Notes: generated by a model from the letters alone, not told the origin. 64,000 nt of DNA from JAAYJT01 sp037446395 (GCA_037446395.1 JBBIIP010000005.1:78169-142168), one strand, 5' to 3'. Shown: positions 20,001 to 28,667, counted from the first letter of the stretch. Numbers and translations: made by a program.

Positions 20001-20750
20001 GGGTAACCGATATTCGGGGATTCCATAGCGTAGCCATCCGCCGGCTTTTGGCTCGCTTTCAAAAATATCAGCTTGGTGGCCTTCCTTAAGAATAAAAAAT
20101 GCAGCCGATAGGCCAGCGGGGCCACCACCAATGATTGCAACTTTTTTTCCGGTAGGGGGTTTTACACAGGGTGTGTACTTGTTATTGGAATCAAGGTCGC
20201 GGTCGCTGGCATAGCGTTTAAGATAATCAATGCCAACTGCTGCACCTTCGTTCAGAAGGTTACGGCGGCAAGCAACCTCGCAAGGGCGAACACACACACG
20301 GCCACACACAGCAGGCAGAGGATTGGTTTCTTTTATTATGGCAACTGCTTCACGGTATTTTCCTTTTTCAATCATTGAAATGTATCCTTGCACATCCACT
20401 CCTGCCGGGCAGGTTTGCTTGCATGGGGCAGCACAATCGGCATAGTGATTACTTATCAATAGGTCGAGTGCTGCTTTGCGGGCCAGGCGGGTTTTTTCAT
20501 TGTCGGTATGGATCGCCATTCCTTCGCTAAGCAGGGTACTGCATGCCGGTTGCATGTTTTGCATGCCTTCGACTTCCACCACGCACACATAGCAAGATGA
20601 ATAAGGTTCGAGACGCGGATCGTGGCATAGCGTTGGTATTGACACGCCATAGCGGGTGGCAAGCTGCAGGATGGTTTCGCTTTTCATTCCTTCGACCCTG
20701 ATGCCGTTGAGGATGATGTTCAGACTATCGCTATTGAGTTCGGCCTTCAT
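17025..20750 (-). CDS. large subunit of a putative bifurcating transhydrogenase: 2Fe-2S, GltD/NfnB-like and NuoG-like fusion
   Basis: A 1241-residue fusion. In order: a plant-type [2Fe-2S] domain (C42, C53, C56, C70); a GltD-like Cys-rich start (C106/110/114 and C149/153/157/161); an FAD site (AIIGGGPAGLSAA, about 205-217); a pyridine-nucleotide site (VAVVGGGNTAMD, about 336-347); a Cys cluster at 589-600; two [4Fe-4S] ferredoxin motifs (C639-649, C682-692); a NuoG/FdhA-type cluster (C717, C720, C724, C752); and a molybdopterin-oxidoreductase fold to the end. Neither H-cluster Cys motifs nor the Cys/Sec metal ligand of formate dehydrogenases is seen near 833-850, so the last domain looks catalytically empty, as in NuoG. 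It is co-transcribed with the two next genes. A Stn-type NAD/NADP/ferredoxin enzyme is the best guess. Confidence 0.78.
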   Translation of the reverse strand: MKAELNSDSLNIILNGIRVEGMKSETILQLATRYGVSIPTLCHDPRLEPYSSCYVCVVEVEGMQNMQPACSTLLSEGMAIHTDNEKTRLARKAALDLLISNHYADCAAPCKQTCPAGVDVQGYISMIEKGKYREAVAIIKETNPLPAVCGRVCVRPCEVACRRNLLNEGAAVGIDYLKRYASDRDLDSNNKYTPCVKPPTGKKVAIIGGGPAGLSAAFFILKEGHQADIFESEPKAGGWLRYGIPEYRLPNDLLQKEIDNIIEMGARIHFNQRLGKNVSYKTLKQSHDALILAIGSQKGTRVGCEGDDAGNVLSGIDFLKKMELTGEKIDFSSKTVAVVGGGNTAMDCCRTSIRCGAKKVYVIYRRTEKEMPANPIEIHESKLEGVEYLFLTNPKRINKDDHGNLKSVTCLRMELGEPDASGRQRPVPVEGSDFDIELDFMLAAIGQKTEVNFLEDINGHCEDGQLSVNKWGDIEADKYTLQTGIPSVFAAGDGVTGPATLIEAIAQARTAAASCHQFLTGLPINPKPKEFLSKKENFKEQNTEDYTGKYMHQARHEMPTLAAANRDNFNEVELGYENDEVAKNESHRCLECGCSEYFTCDLKALCTEYNAGQKIYEGEFKNYDIDFRHPYIEIDNNKCILCSRCIRICQQVVGASALGLVNRGFETFVAPSMELPLQQTTCESCGLCISACPTGAITENVPFKPGPVRTTKAEAVCAFCSIGCSIQYEHRDGFVMKVTGRNGLVNKDGNLCRFAKFGYRVMNKTSRITQPMIRKNGHFELISFDEAYNLIADHIQSASPDENIFFAGARLSNEELYLIQKLARAAVKTNNITSFHYMGRGSGYTFNSSANVPFDQLEGVSRFVLLGSEINKDNAVAGFMINNIRYRKGAAVEVITTHPKSSMAHKADRLFKIKSYYHFLKAVNHYLLSLNLENSWFINDNCTGFEDYKKMLLAEDFDQLTREAGVLDHNTLIKWAIDYNNELNVVIVFSEKELSGRACQELFNLAMITGKLGKTSNGLLSLKEKNNSQGLIDMGIHPMLGPGTVSIKKPDYRQALAALWGILSLPENHSCNFGTIEKGKHKNVFIFGEDPIGCALNSENTIKYLSRADFVVVQDYFLTPTAQKAHLIMPATFPFETGGTFTNTQKVIQHFDALIPSKVKQPSWKQLTSLLEKFGLIGISSPADALTEMFGILPEVTDTKPYAFRYTDKDNTNRMYEHGCDSIYKMVEVEFGENLSVFEKS

Positions 20751-20771
20751 TGAGATGGTTTCTTGAATGAA

Positions 20772-22550
20772 TTAAGAAAGTAAAATTGCGTCGAATTTGC
20801 ATTTGGAAAAACATGCACCACAAGCGATGCATTTTTCCTGATTGATAAAATGAACTTGTTTTCGGGTGCCTTCAATGGCATCAACCGGACAATTTTTTGC
20901 ACAAACTGTGCATCCGGTGCAAGTTTTAGGATTCACTTTATAAGTGATTAGTTTCTTACACACCAGGGCAGGGCATTTTTTATCACGGATGTGCGCCTGG
21001 TATTCATCGCGAAAGTAGCGTATGGTGGTAAGTACCGGGTTGGGGGCAGTTTGGCCAAGTCCGCAAAGCGAATTTTCTTTGATTTTATAAGCCAGGTCTT
21101 CGAGAAGATCAATATCGCCGTCACGCCCATCCCCTTGCGTAATGCGTGTAAGAATTTCGAGCATGCGTTTGGTTCCGATGCGACAGAAAGTACATTTGCC
21201 ACATGATTCTTTTTGTGTGAAATCGAGAAAGAAACGGGCAACATCAACCATACAGGTGGTTTCGTCCATCACTACCATACCGCCCGAACCCATGATGGCA
21301 CCCGTAGCATTCACACTATCATAATCAATAATTGTATCACTCATATATTCTGGGATACATCCGCCCGAGGGGCCTCCGAGCTGCACTGCCTTGAATTTCT
21401 TATTTCCTTTTATGCCCCCGCCGAGTTTATAGATGATGTCCCGTATGCTGATGCCCATCGGCACTTCGACCAGGCCTGAACGGGCAATTTTTCCGGCCAG
21501 CGCAAATACTTTGGTGCCCTTGCTTTTCGCAGTTCCGTGTTGGGAGTATGCTTCAGCCCCGTTGAGAATAATCCACGGGATGTTGGCAAAGGTTTCTACG
21601 TTGTTGATATTTGTTGGCTTTTTCCACAAGCCCGATGCAGCTGGAAAAGGTGGCCTTTTGCGAGGCATGCCACGCCTCCCTTCAACCGAAGCAATGAGGG
21701 CTGTTTCTTCGCCACATACAAACGCACCAGCGCCTTCTTTAATGATGATATCGAAATTAAATCCTTCGATGCCTGCGATATTGGTTCCCAGGTAGTTTTT
21801 ATTTCTCGCTTGTTCAAGTCCTATATTTAATCGCTTGATTGCCAGTGGATATTCGGCTCTGCAATAGATCACTCCACTTGTGGCACCTATCGAATAGGCG
21901 GCAATGATCATGCCTTCGATCACAGAATGCGGGTCGCCTTCAAGAAGCGAACGATCCATAAAGGCTCCCGGGTCGCCTTCGTCGGCATTACAGATAATGT
22001 ACTTTTCATCAGATTGACTGTTGGCAGCAAATCGCCATTTCAAACCGGTTGAAAAGCCGCCCCCTCCACGTCCGCGCAATCCACTGTCAAGGACAGTTTG
22101 AATAATAAAACCTCCAGTGGGTTTTTCGTCCCGAATCTTTTTAATTGCCTGGTATCCTCCCCTGTCCTCATATTCTTCAATGTGCTCAGGGTCAATATAT
22201 CCACAGTTTCTGAGGGCAATTTTTACCTGTGAGTCGGTGAAGTCATTGTCTTCTGTTTTAAAAAGATCCGTTTTAACGATGTAGTCTTTTATGGGGCTAC
22301 CCTGATTAATGTGTTTTTCAATAATTTCAACTGCACGTTCTTCGGTAACCTCGCCATATAGCATTGAACCATTCTCATCAATGATTTCGACCAGGGGTTC
22401 GCGATAGCACATGCCTACACAGCTTGTTTTCTTAAGCGCAATGTCGAGTTGTTCGGCTTCGATAAAAGCCTTTATTTTTTGATAGGTTTTGTTGGCACCT
22501 GCGGCAATGCCACAACTTCCCAATCCTACAACTACCTGTGTTTTTTGCAT
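20772..22550 (-). CDS. NuoF/HydB-like NADH-binding flavoprotein subunit
   Basis: A 592-residue subunit binding NAD(H) and FMN. An N-terminal thioredoxin-like [2Fe-2S] domain (C13, C44, C48 visible) precedes the NuoF core with GLRGRGGGGFSTGLKW (158-173) and ICNADEGDPGAFMDR (186-200), an SLBB region, the N3-type [4Fe-4S] motif SCGKCTFC (C450, C453, C456, with C496), and a C-terminal pair of [4Fe-4S] ferredoxin motifs (C544-554, C574-584). The extra ferredoxin tail is typical of HydB and other BfuB-type bifurcating subunits and absent from respiratory NuoF. It lies between the NuoE-like gene (69 bases) and the large subunit (21 bases). Confidence 0.9.
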   Translation of the reverse strand: MQKTQVVVGLGSCGIAAGANKTYQKIKAFIEAEQLDIALKKTSCVGMCYREPLVEIIDENGSMLYGEVTEERAVEIIEKHINQGSPIKDYIVKTDLFKTEDNDFTDSQVKIALRNCGYIDPEHIEEYEDRGGYQAIKKIRDEKPTGGFIIQTVLDSGLRGRGGGGFSTGLKWRFAANSQSDEKYIICNADEGDPGAFMDRSLLEGDPHSVIEGMIIAAYSIGATSGVIYCRAEYPLAIKRLNIGLEQARNKNYLGTNIAGIEGFNFDIIIKEGAGAFVCGEETALIASVEGRRGMPRKRPPFPAASGLWKKPTNINNVETFANIPWIILNGAEAYSQHGTAKSKGTKVFALAGKIARSGLVEVPMGISIRDIIYKLGGGIKGNKKFKAVQLGGPSGGCIPEYMSDTIIDYDSVNATGAIMGSGGMVVMDETTCMVDVARFFLDFTQKESCGKCTFCRIGTKRMLEILTRITQGDGRDGDIDLLEDLAYKIKENSLCGLGQTAPNPVLTTIRYFRDEYQAHIRDKKCPALVCKKLITYKVNPKTCTGCTVCAKNCPVDAIEGTRKQVHFINQEKCIACGACFSKCKFDAILLS

Positions 22551-22619
22551 ATACCTTGTGATGTGATGATGAACTGACCGGATTGTATTTCTATTTGCTG
22601 ATTATATCCGGTTTTCAAA

Positions 22620-23150
22620 TTAATTATTTTCTTTTATCCTAATGTTTTTAATGATCTTGACGGCTTCGGAGCCGGTTAGTTTTCCAAATGTATCCTCGCC
22701 AATCATCATCACCGGCGCAAGAGAGCAGCAACCAAGGCAGGCCACCGACTCAAGCGTGAACAACCGGTCATCGGTTGTTTCGCCGTCTTTCACCTTCAAA
22801 GATTCCTGTATGGCTTCGCTTATGACAGTTGCGTTTTGCACGTGGCAGGCAGTGCCATGACAGACTTTGATAATGTGTTTGCCGACCGGATTTAATCGAA
22901 ATTGTGCATAGAAGGTAGCTACACCAAACATATTGCTAAGTTCTAATCCTGTTTCGTTCGAAATTTTCAGGAACGCATCAAAGGGCAGATAGCCATATAT
23001 TTCCTGTGCACCCTGGAGGAGTGGAATAAGGTTGCCTTTTTTTGTTTTGTATTTTAGGATTAGCGGATTCAGCAGGTCAAGGTCTATTTCTTCGCATGTG
23101 CTTTTTACAGGTTTTGAAGTCAGTCGGGGGATACGCATAGGATGCTTCAT
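22620..23150 (-). CDS. NuoE/HydC-like [2Fe-2S] subunit
   Basis: A 176-residue thioredoxin-like [2Fe-2S] protein. The four cluster Cys are seen as CHGTAC (C97, C102) and CLGCC (C138, C142); a helical N-terminal part with GYLPFDAFLKI precedes them. Subunits of this kind relay electrons to or from the NuoF-like FMN. It is the first gene of the three-gene unit. The ATG at 23150 was chosen over an in-frame ATG at 23204 because a possible -7 box lies between them; an ATG at 23138 is also possible. Length and motifs match HydC/NuoE well. Confidence 0.9.
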   Translation of the reverse strand: MKHPMRIPRLTSKPVKSTCEEIDLDLLNPLILKYKTKKGNLIPLLQGAQEIYGYLPFDAFLKISNETGLELSNMFGVATFYAQFRLNPVGKHIIKVCHGTACHVQNATVISEAIQESLKVKDGETTDDRLFTLESVACLGCCSLAPVMMIGEDTFGKLTGSEAVKIIKNIRIKENN

Positions 23151-23162
23151 TAAAATTGAGGC

Positions 23163-23170
23163 TAAAAGTA
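23163..23170 (-). promoter_or_regulatory. weak -7 box ahead of the NuoE/HydB/large-subunit unit
   Basis: The minus strand reads TACTTTTA, 7 of 8 positions of TAnnTTTG, with no clear -33 element. It would start transcription just upstream of the ATG at 23150 or 23138 and argues against the longer start at 23204. Confidence 0.3.
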
Positions 23171-23272
23171 TTAAATCTTGACATATCAGTAATGCCCGAT
23201 TCATTATTTAAACTCAATCCAAATAAGGCTTAGGCGTTCAACCAGCAGCTCAAATTGGTAATGTGATTCAAA

Positions 23273-26200
23273 TTATGCGGCATCAGGCTCAAAAGTAATT
23301 ACGGTTATTCTTTTCTTTCCGTCCATCCTGACTTTTAGCGGCTTATCGAAAATCACATGCTTGAAATATTGTGTTTTCTGAACCAACTTTTGCCGGTCAA
23401 GAACATCCCAGTGGATATAACTTTGCCTGCTCTCGTTAGGTAGGGAAATATATCCAACATTCATGGAAGTGACATTATGAAAAAAATGCGAGCCTGATGA
23501 GGCGTCCAGCGGAAAACCTTCCAGGCAGGTTTCGACGATAACCTTTGCATTGGAAATTTGAGGCCAGGCCACGGGAATTCCAATCCAGCGGTCGCGGGTG
23601 CCCCATCGGCCAGGGCCGATAAGGATATATTTTCGGTTTTCCTCGGCCATTTTCCGATTGAGTTTATCAATCTCATCCGCCATGGCAATGGTTTGACTTT
23701 TATCAAAGCATTGAGGATCAACATATATAACATCATTGATGGAATCAATAAGCCCATTTCCCATCGCTTTTTCAGAAAAAAGTAAAACTTGGTGGGTGTC
23801 AATCGAATTCAAATCAACATTATATCCCTGGTCGCTTCCGATCAGAGGCTTTATTTGAAGCAGGTAAAATGATGCCCGCATTTCTTTGTCTTTGCTTAAA
23901 TCAACAGCAAATTCAATTTCAACGGGCGAACCCAATGCTTCTTTTACGACATCGAGCACGGTTTCTATGGTTTTGGCAAGGGGAATATAATTGTATTTCA
24001 GTACATCCGCAAAGTTAATAATGCGCGGCCCTGCTGCCGAAAGGCCAGGGCTGATGCGGTTGTTTTCGGGATCATACACCGAAGCCAGATGTCTAAGTGT
24101 GCCATGCTCTTCGGCTTCGCTAATTGGCAGCTGTGCCAATCCGGCGGTATCGCCTTCCAACAGATCCGGATCCTTTTTACGCAGGTCAATTGCAAAAAAA
24201 TCAACCTGGGAATTTCGAGCAAGGTCTTTGGGCGAATTAATTTCTGCATCAGGATACTTTGGAGAGAAGCGGTATGCCTTTTCCCCTTCGACAACGTACT
24301 TTCCCAAACCGAGCGCAGTCACAGCAAATCCTTCCTCGGGTTTCATGTGCGAAAAGGGATAATAATTATATGATTGAGCAACTCCGCTGATGTGGGGGTA
24401 AAAGAAATCGCCATATCGGTTGCCAACTACTTCCTGTATCACTATGGCCATTTTTTCTTCTTCAAGTTTGTAATTCACAGCTTCGATATAGCCTCTTGCA
24501 ATCGGTGAATAGACCGAGGCATACACCATCTTGATGGCATTGGCAGCCTGTTCAACCCGCTGATTAAGATCCGGATGATTATTGGGTAGCAGGTAGGTTT
24601 CGAATATTCCTGCAAAAGGCTGCATGAGTGAATCTTCGAACAGCCCGGATGATCGGATGGCAACAGGTTTTCGGATATGACGCAAAACAATCTTTAACCG
24701 TTTCATTAAAGTCTCGGTTAGCCTTGCCCTAAGAAATGTTTGTTTAATTTCATGATATGCAAGTCCATCATAGATAATACTTTGAAGGTTGTTTCGGTCA
24801 ATAAAATATTCGAATTCTGCGGTTCCGATTACCATTGTTTTGGGCGCCCTCACATGTATGTTTGGAACATGCTGATAGAAATCATAATTAAAAATCAAAG
24901 TGTTGATAAATGTAACGCCCCTGCCCTTTCCCCCAAGCGATCCTTCCATCAGGCTCACCACATTGCTTTCGTCCGGAATGGCAGATTCTTCGAAGGGAAT
25001 GATTTTCCCCCGGTTTTGCTCATTGCGGAACTGTTGGATTATGTCAATAAGATAGGCTCGCAGCTTTGAAGGAGATTCAAAATCATGCACTTTGAGCGGG
25101 TTGATGATTTTGGCTACCTGTATTTCTCCACGTGCCATCAGCCAGAGCGAGAAATGATCTTTTCGGGCATGGTACAGCAAGGACTCATCGGGAATGGTAT
25201 GCAGGTTTGCTTCAAATTCGCGCAATGACTTTGCAATTGCTATTTGCATGCCCTGATTATCGCGGTAGATGAAATTGCCAAAACCCAGGTAATGGGCGAT
25301 AAAACTCCTGAAATCCTGAGAGAGCGTTTCAGAATTTTTGTCAATAAAAGTAGCTTTCAGGCCGAAGGCAATGCTTGCATTTTCGGGATCGGATGATTGA
25401 ATGACGATCGGCAAATCTTTTTTCACTGAACGAATATAGCTGGCAAGCCTTGCGCCAGCATTTTCATCCATGCTGCCATTGCGTTCATACTTTACGTCAG
25501 TAATCAAGCAGAGCAGGTATTCGCGGAATTTATTAAGCACATCCACTGCCTCTTCGTAGGTTGAAGCCAACAAAATTTTTGGCCTGGCACGCATCCGAAG
25601 CACTTTATACAGTTCATCAGTGCTCACATCGTCTATGATGCGCTTGGTCTGCTCCATGACGATGTTATAGAGAATTGGCAGGTATCGCGAGTAATATTGG
25701 GGGCTATCTTCGACCAATACAATAATTCTGACTAAACCAACACGTGTATCATTTTCTGCATTGATCCGGTCTTCGAGGTGCTTGATCATTGCAAAAAACA
25801 TCTGCGATTCGCCATTCCAGACAAAAATCCGGTCAATCCCGGAACAACATTTCTTCTGTTCGATGAAGTACTCGATGTCCCGATTGCCATTCAGAAGGAA
25901 ATAAATCGGGATATATGGATATTCTATCTTGATCTGATTGCAAAGTTCAACTGGCATTTTCTTATCAACGCCTATCATAAAAATAATCAGGTCGTAGTGT
26001 TTTGCCTGTAACTCGGCAAAAATCTCATCGTGGGAGGATACTCCCGTGATCCGTGGCACTGAGGTGAGATTCAATTGGGCGTATTCACCAAGAACATGTT
26101 CCGAAAATCGGCCTTCGCGCTCAATGCTGTAGGCATCATACAAATTCGCAACAAGGAGAATTTCGCGCACTTTGAATGGCATCAAATCGTGATAGACATC

Positions 26201-26752
26201 CCGATTGGCATTGTTTTTATTCAGGAATCGCTGAAGCAGTTGCCTGCTGGATGTGCCAGGGGCTTTCTTTGAAACCGGAACAGGTTGCAACCTATTTTCA
26301 TCAGCCGTTCTCGAAAGAATCGCTTTGGCCGAAATACTATTCAAATAACCCGTGAGAATATTTCCAAGATTTTCGATGAGCATTCGTTCCTCTTTCATAA
26401 AAGGCCCCTCGTCCAAATCCAGGAATTTGATGGTGTAAAAGATTTCGATTGACCCGCTTTTTCCATCAATGGTATTAAATCCCTGGTGTTGCAGCCATTG
26501 AGATTCAACAAAATCAGAAGAACGATATTCCTTGTCATCGAACCGAATGCGTGCATTTGTGAATTCGGGGTATTGCCAGGCTGAAGGTAGGATCATGCAA
26601 ATATGTTGCAGGGTTTCCTCCACCGACTTGTTTTCCTTGAGGATTTGCGTGGTGCGATTTATGGCCGACAGCTCCTTGAGGCGTTCGCGCTGCTCAAAAA
26701 GTAGTTTATCAATTTCTTCCTTGCTAACTTCCGGCTTGTAGTTTTGGTTCAT
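23273..26752 (-). CDS. GAF-like/receiver/pyruvate phosphate dikinase N-terminal domain fusion protein
   Basis: A 1159-residue cytoplasmic protein. Residues about 20-140 resemble a GAF-type sensor preceded by a coiled coil. About 196-300 is a receiver-like fold without the full acid set. About 340-490 looks like an intact receiver: E348/D349, phosphoacceptor candidate D419 (LITDVKYE), S453/S454 and K472. About 600-980 is the ATP-grasp PEP/pyruvate-binding domain, with LGGKGRG (606-612) and PVAIRSSGLFEDS (696-708). The phosphohistidine and PEP-binding domains of true dikinases or PEP synthase are absent. Similar proteins are common in Bacteroidota and unstudied. It could phosphorylate or sense a metabolite under signal control; that is inference. 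It lies 122 bases upstream of the NuoE-like gene, same direction. Confidence 0.75.
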   Translation of the reverse strand: MNQNYKPEVSKEEIDKLLFEQRERLKELSAINRTTQILKENKSVEETLQHICMILPSAWQYPEFTNARIRFDDKEYRSSDFVESQWLQHQGFNTIDGKSGSIEIFYTIKFLDLDEGPFMKEERMLIENLGNILTGYLNSISAKAILSRTADENRLQPVPVSKKAPGTSSRQLLQRFLNKNNANRDVYHDLMPFKVREILLVANLYDAYSIEREGRFSEHVLGEYAQLNLTSVPRITGVSSHDEIFAELQAKHYDLIIFMIGVDKKMPVELCNQIKIEYPYIPIYFLLNGNRDIEYFIEQKKCCSGIDRIFVWNGESQMFFAMIKHLEDRINAENDTRVGLVRIIVLVEDSPQYYSRYLPILYNIVMEQTKRIIDDVSTDELYKVLRMRARPKILLASTYEEAVDVLNKFREYLLCLITDVKYERNGSMDENAGARLASYIRSVKKDLPIVIQSSDPENASIAFGLKATFIDKNSETLSQDFRSFIAHYLGFGNFIYRDNQGMQIAIAKSLREFEANLHTIPDESLLYHARKDHFSLWLMARGEIQVAKIINPLKVHDFESPSKLRAYLIDIIQQFRNEQNRGKIIPFEESAIPDESNVVSLMEGSLGGKGRGVTFINTLIFNYDFYQHVPNIHVRAPKTMVIGTAEFEYFIDRNNLQSIIYDGLAYHEIKQTFLRARLTETLMKRLKIVLRHIRKPVAIRSSGLFEDSLMQPFAGIFETYLLPNNHPDLNQRVEQAANAIKMVYASVYSPIARGYIEAVNYKLEEEKMAIVIQEVVGNRYGDFFYPHISGVAQSYNYYPFSHMKPEEGFAVTALGLGKYVVEGEKAYRFSPKYPDAEINSPKDLARNSQVDFFAIDLRKKDPDLLEGDTAGLAQLPISEAEEHGTLRHLASVYDPENNRISPGLSAAGPRIINFADVLKYNYIPLAKTIETVLDVVKEALGSPVEIEFAVDLSKDKEMRASFYLLQIKPLIGSDQGYNVDLNSIDTHQVLLFSEKAMGNGLIDSINDVIYVDPQCFDKSQTIAMADEIDKLNRKMAEENRKYILIGPGRWGTRDRWIGIPVAWPQISNAKVIVETCLEGFPLDASSGSHFFHNVTSMNVGYISLPNESRQSYIHWDVLDRQKLVQKTQYFKHVIFDKPLKVRMDGKKRITVITFEPDAA

Positions 26753-27094
26753 AACAATTAATCAGTTATTTCATAATTGTTCAATTATCCCTCCTTTCCT
26801 TCGTTCATTCTATATTTCTCTCTTTCATTGTCTGGGATTTGGCACAATAAAATTAGAATTTTTCGTAATGTAAATTATACCAGACGACATAAACTTTTAC
26901 GACAGAAAGTACATCTCATTGCTGCCTTGGGGTTTGCCAGCCGGAGATGGTATTATTTCTTATTATATATCTAACAAGTTGTATATTAATAAAATAACCA
27001 ACAATAAAACAACCGAAAAGAATTTCTATCGGATTAGAATTTTTAGCTAATATTGTGGTCGAAAAGTAAATTTCATTCATTAAATCTTTAACAA
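26753..27094. other. intergenic region between divergent genes (342 bases)
   Basis: AT-rich spacer holding the start regions of the GAF/receiver/dikinase-N gene (minus) and gdhA (plus). On the plus strand TAATATTG at 27048-27055 matches 7 of 8 positions of the -7 consensus and could serve gdhA. No good -7 box was found for the minus-strand gene, and no convincing gene or repeat is seen. Confidence 0.4.
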
Positions 27095-28450
27095 ATGACA
27101 ACTAATTCATTAAAACAACTCGTTGATGAATTCATGGCTCCCATTATCGCCAAGAATTCAGGAGAATTGGAATTTCATCAGGCCGTAAAGGAAGTAGCCG
27201 AGTCCCTTCTGCCATACATTGAAGAAAATCCTAAATATAAGCATGCAAAAATTTTGCAACGCATTGCAGAACCAGAACGGGTTATCCTTTTTAGGGTTCC
27301 CTGGCTTGATGATAAAGGAGAAATTCAAATCAACCGGGGGTTCCGCATCGAAATGAATAGCGCCATAGGGCCCTATAAAGGTGGTTTACGGTTTCATCCT
27401 ACAGTGAACCTTGGCATCCTGAAGTTTCTTGCTTTTGAACAGGTTTTCAAAAACAGCCTGACTACCCTGCCAATGGGTGGCGGAAAGGGTGGTTCGGATT
27501 TCGACCCCAAAGGCAAAAGTGATAACGAAGTAATGAAATTTTGCCAGAGTTTTATGTGTGAGTTATTCAGGCACATCGGGCCCGACACCGATGTCCCAGC
27601 CGGCGACATTGGAGTAGGAGGACGTGAAGTTGGCTTTATGTTTGGGCAGTACAAGCGGCTTCGCAATGAATTTACGGGTGTTTTCACCGGCAAAGGCCGT
27701 GAATGGGGAGGCAGTTTGATTCGCCCTGAAGCCACAGGTTACGGTGCAACTTATTTCGCTGAAGAGATGCTTAAAACCCGTGGCGATTCATTGGTTGGAA
27801 AGGTAGTTACTGTTTCGGGATCGGGAAATGTGGCTCAATTTGCAACCGAGAAGGTAACTCAATTTGGGGGTAAAGTGGTGACTCTTTCCGATTCGGATGG
27901 ATTTATCTATGACCCCAAAGGCATAGATGCCGACAAGCTCAAATGGGTAATGGATCTTAAAAACGTACGCAGGGGTCGAATAAAAGAATACACTGCCAAG
28001 TTTGGAGGCGAATATCATGAAGGCATTCGCCCCTGGGTTGTAAAATGCGATGTCGCCATGCCATGCGCCACACAAAACGAAGTTTCACAAGAAGAAGCGA
28101 AAACATTGGTTAATAACGGCTGCTTTGTGGTGAGCGAGGGCGCCAATATGCCCTCCGTGCCCGCTGCGATTGAAATATACCTCGAAAAAGGGATTCTCTA
28201 TGGACCAGGCAAGGCTGCGAATGCAGGGGGAGTAGCAACATCGGGGCTCGAGATGACCCAAAATTCCATGCGATTGTCGTGGAGCCGCGAGGAGGTGGAT
28301 GCAAAGCTGCACCAGATCATGAAAAATATCCATGCAACCTGCGTGCGATTCGGAAAAGAAGATAGTGGATTTATAAATTATGTTAATGGCGCCAATGTTG
28401 GTGGTTTTGTGAAAGTAGCTGATGCCATGCTCGCTCAAGGTTTAGTGTAG
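27095..28450 (+). CDS. gdhA: glutamate dehydrogenase, hexameric small type (probably NADP-dependent)
   Basis: It converts 2-oxoglutarate, ammonia and NAD(P)H to glutamate. The 451-residue length fits the hexameric bacterial enzyme. Motifs are GPYKGGLRFHPTVNLGILKF near 92-111, the catalytic Lys segment LPMGGGKGGSDFDPKGKSDN near 125-144, DTDVPAGDIGVGGRE near 168-182, and the dinucleotide fold VVTVSGSGNVAQFATEK near 236-252. NADP preference is typical of this subgroup but is not proven here. The gene stands alone and is followed by a strong terminator hairpin. Its neighbour across the divergent spacer and the redox complex beyond suggest shared NAD(P)H metabolism. Confidence 0.94.
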   Translation: MTTNSLKQLVDEFMAPIIAKNSGELEFHQAVKEVAESLLPYIEENPKYKHAKILQRIAEPERVILFRVPWLDDKGEIQINRGFRIEMNSAIGPYKGGLRFHPTVNLGILKFLAFEQVFKNSLTTLPMGGGKGGSDFDPKGKSDNEVMKFCQSFMCELFRHIGPDTDVPAGDIGVGGREVGFMFGQYKRLRNEFTGVFTGKGREWGGSLIRPEATGYGATYFAEEMLKTRGDSLVGKVVTVSGSGNVAQFATEKVTQFGGKVVTLSDSDGFIYDPKGIDADKLKWVMDLKNVRRGRIKEYTAKFGGEYHEGIRPWVVKCDVAMPCATQNEVSQEEAKTLVNNGCFVVSEGANMPSVPAAIEIYLEKGILYGPGKAANAGGVATSGLEMTQNSMRLSWSREEVDAKLHQIMKNIHATCVRFGKEDSGFINYVNGANVGGFVKVADAMLAQGLV

Positions 28451-28512
28451 GTCAATACATTAACTTTTCAGTTTGAGTATTCGCTCTTTCTTTTAATCAA
28501 CAGAATTCATTT

Positions 28513-28546
28513 AGTGCCTGAATGTTGAAAGATACATTCAGGCACT
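28513..28546 (+). terminator. terminator hairpin after gdhA
   Basis: A perfect 12-base-pair stem (AGTGCCTGAATG pairing with CATTCAGGCACT), a 10-base loop and a following T-rich stretch (TTTCATAATTTATTG). It lies about 60 bases after the gdhA stop and is the clearest intrinsic terminator in the window. Confidence 0.75.
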
Positions 28547-28567
28547 TTCATAATTTATTGTTAATTC

Positions 28568-28667
28568 NNNNNNNNNNNNNNNNNNNNNNNNNNNNNNNNN
28601 NNNNNNNNNNNNNNNNNNNNNNNNNNNNNNNNNNNNNNNNNNNNNNNNNNNNNNNNNNNNNNNNNNN
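28568..28667. other. assembly gap of 100 Ns
   Basis: Exactly 100 Ns, the conventional placeholder for a scaffold join of unknown length. Sequence on either side may not be truly 100 bases apart. It removes the start of the outer-membrane protein gene that follows. Confidence 0.98.

Noticed and set aside
17025..20750. Formate dehydrogenase or [FeFe] hydrogenase large subunit
   Set aside because: No Cys/Sec ligand is seen in the Mo region and no H-cluster Cys motifs are present, although both families share parts with this protein.
23273..26752. Pyruvate phosphate dikinase or PEP synthase
   Set aside because: Only the N-terminal ATP-grasp domain is present; the phosphohistidine and PEP-binding domains are missing.
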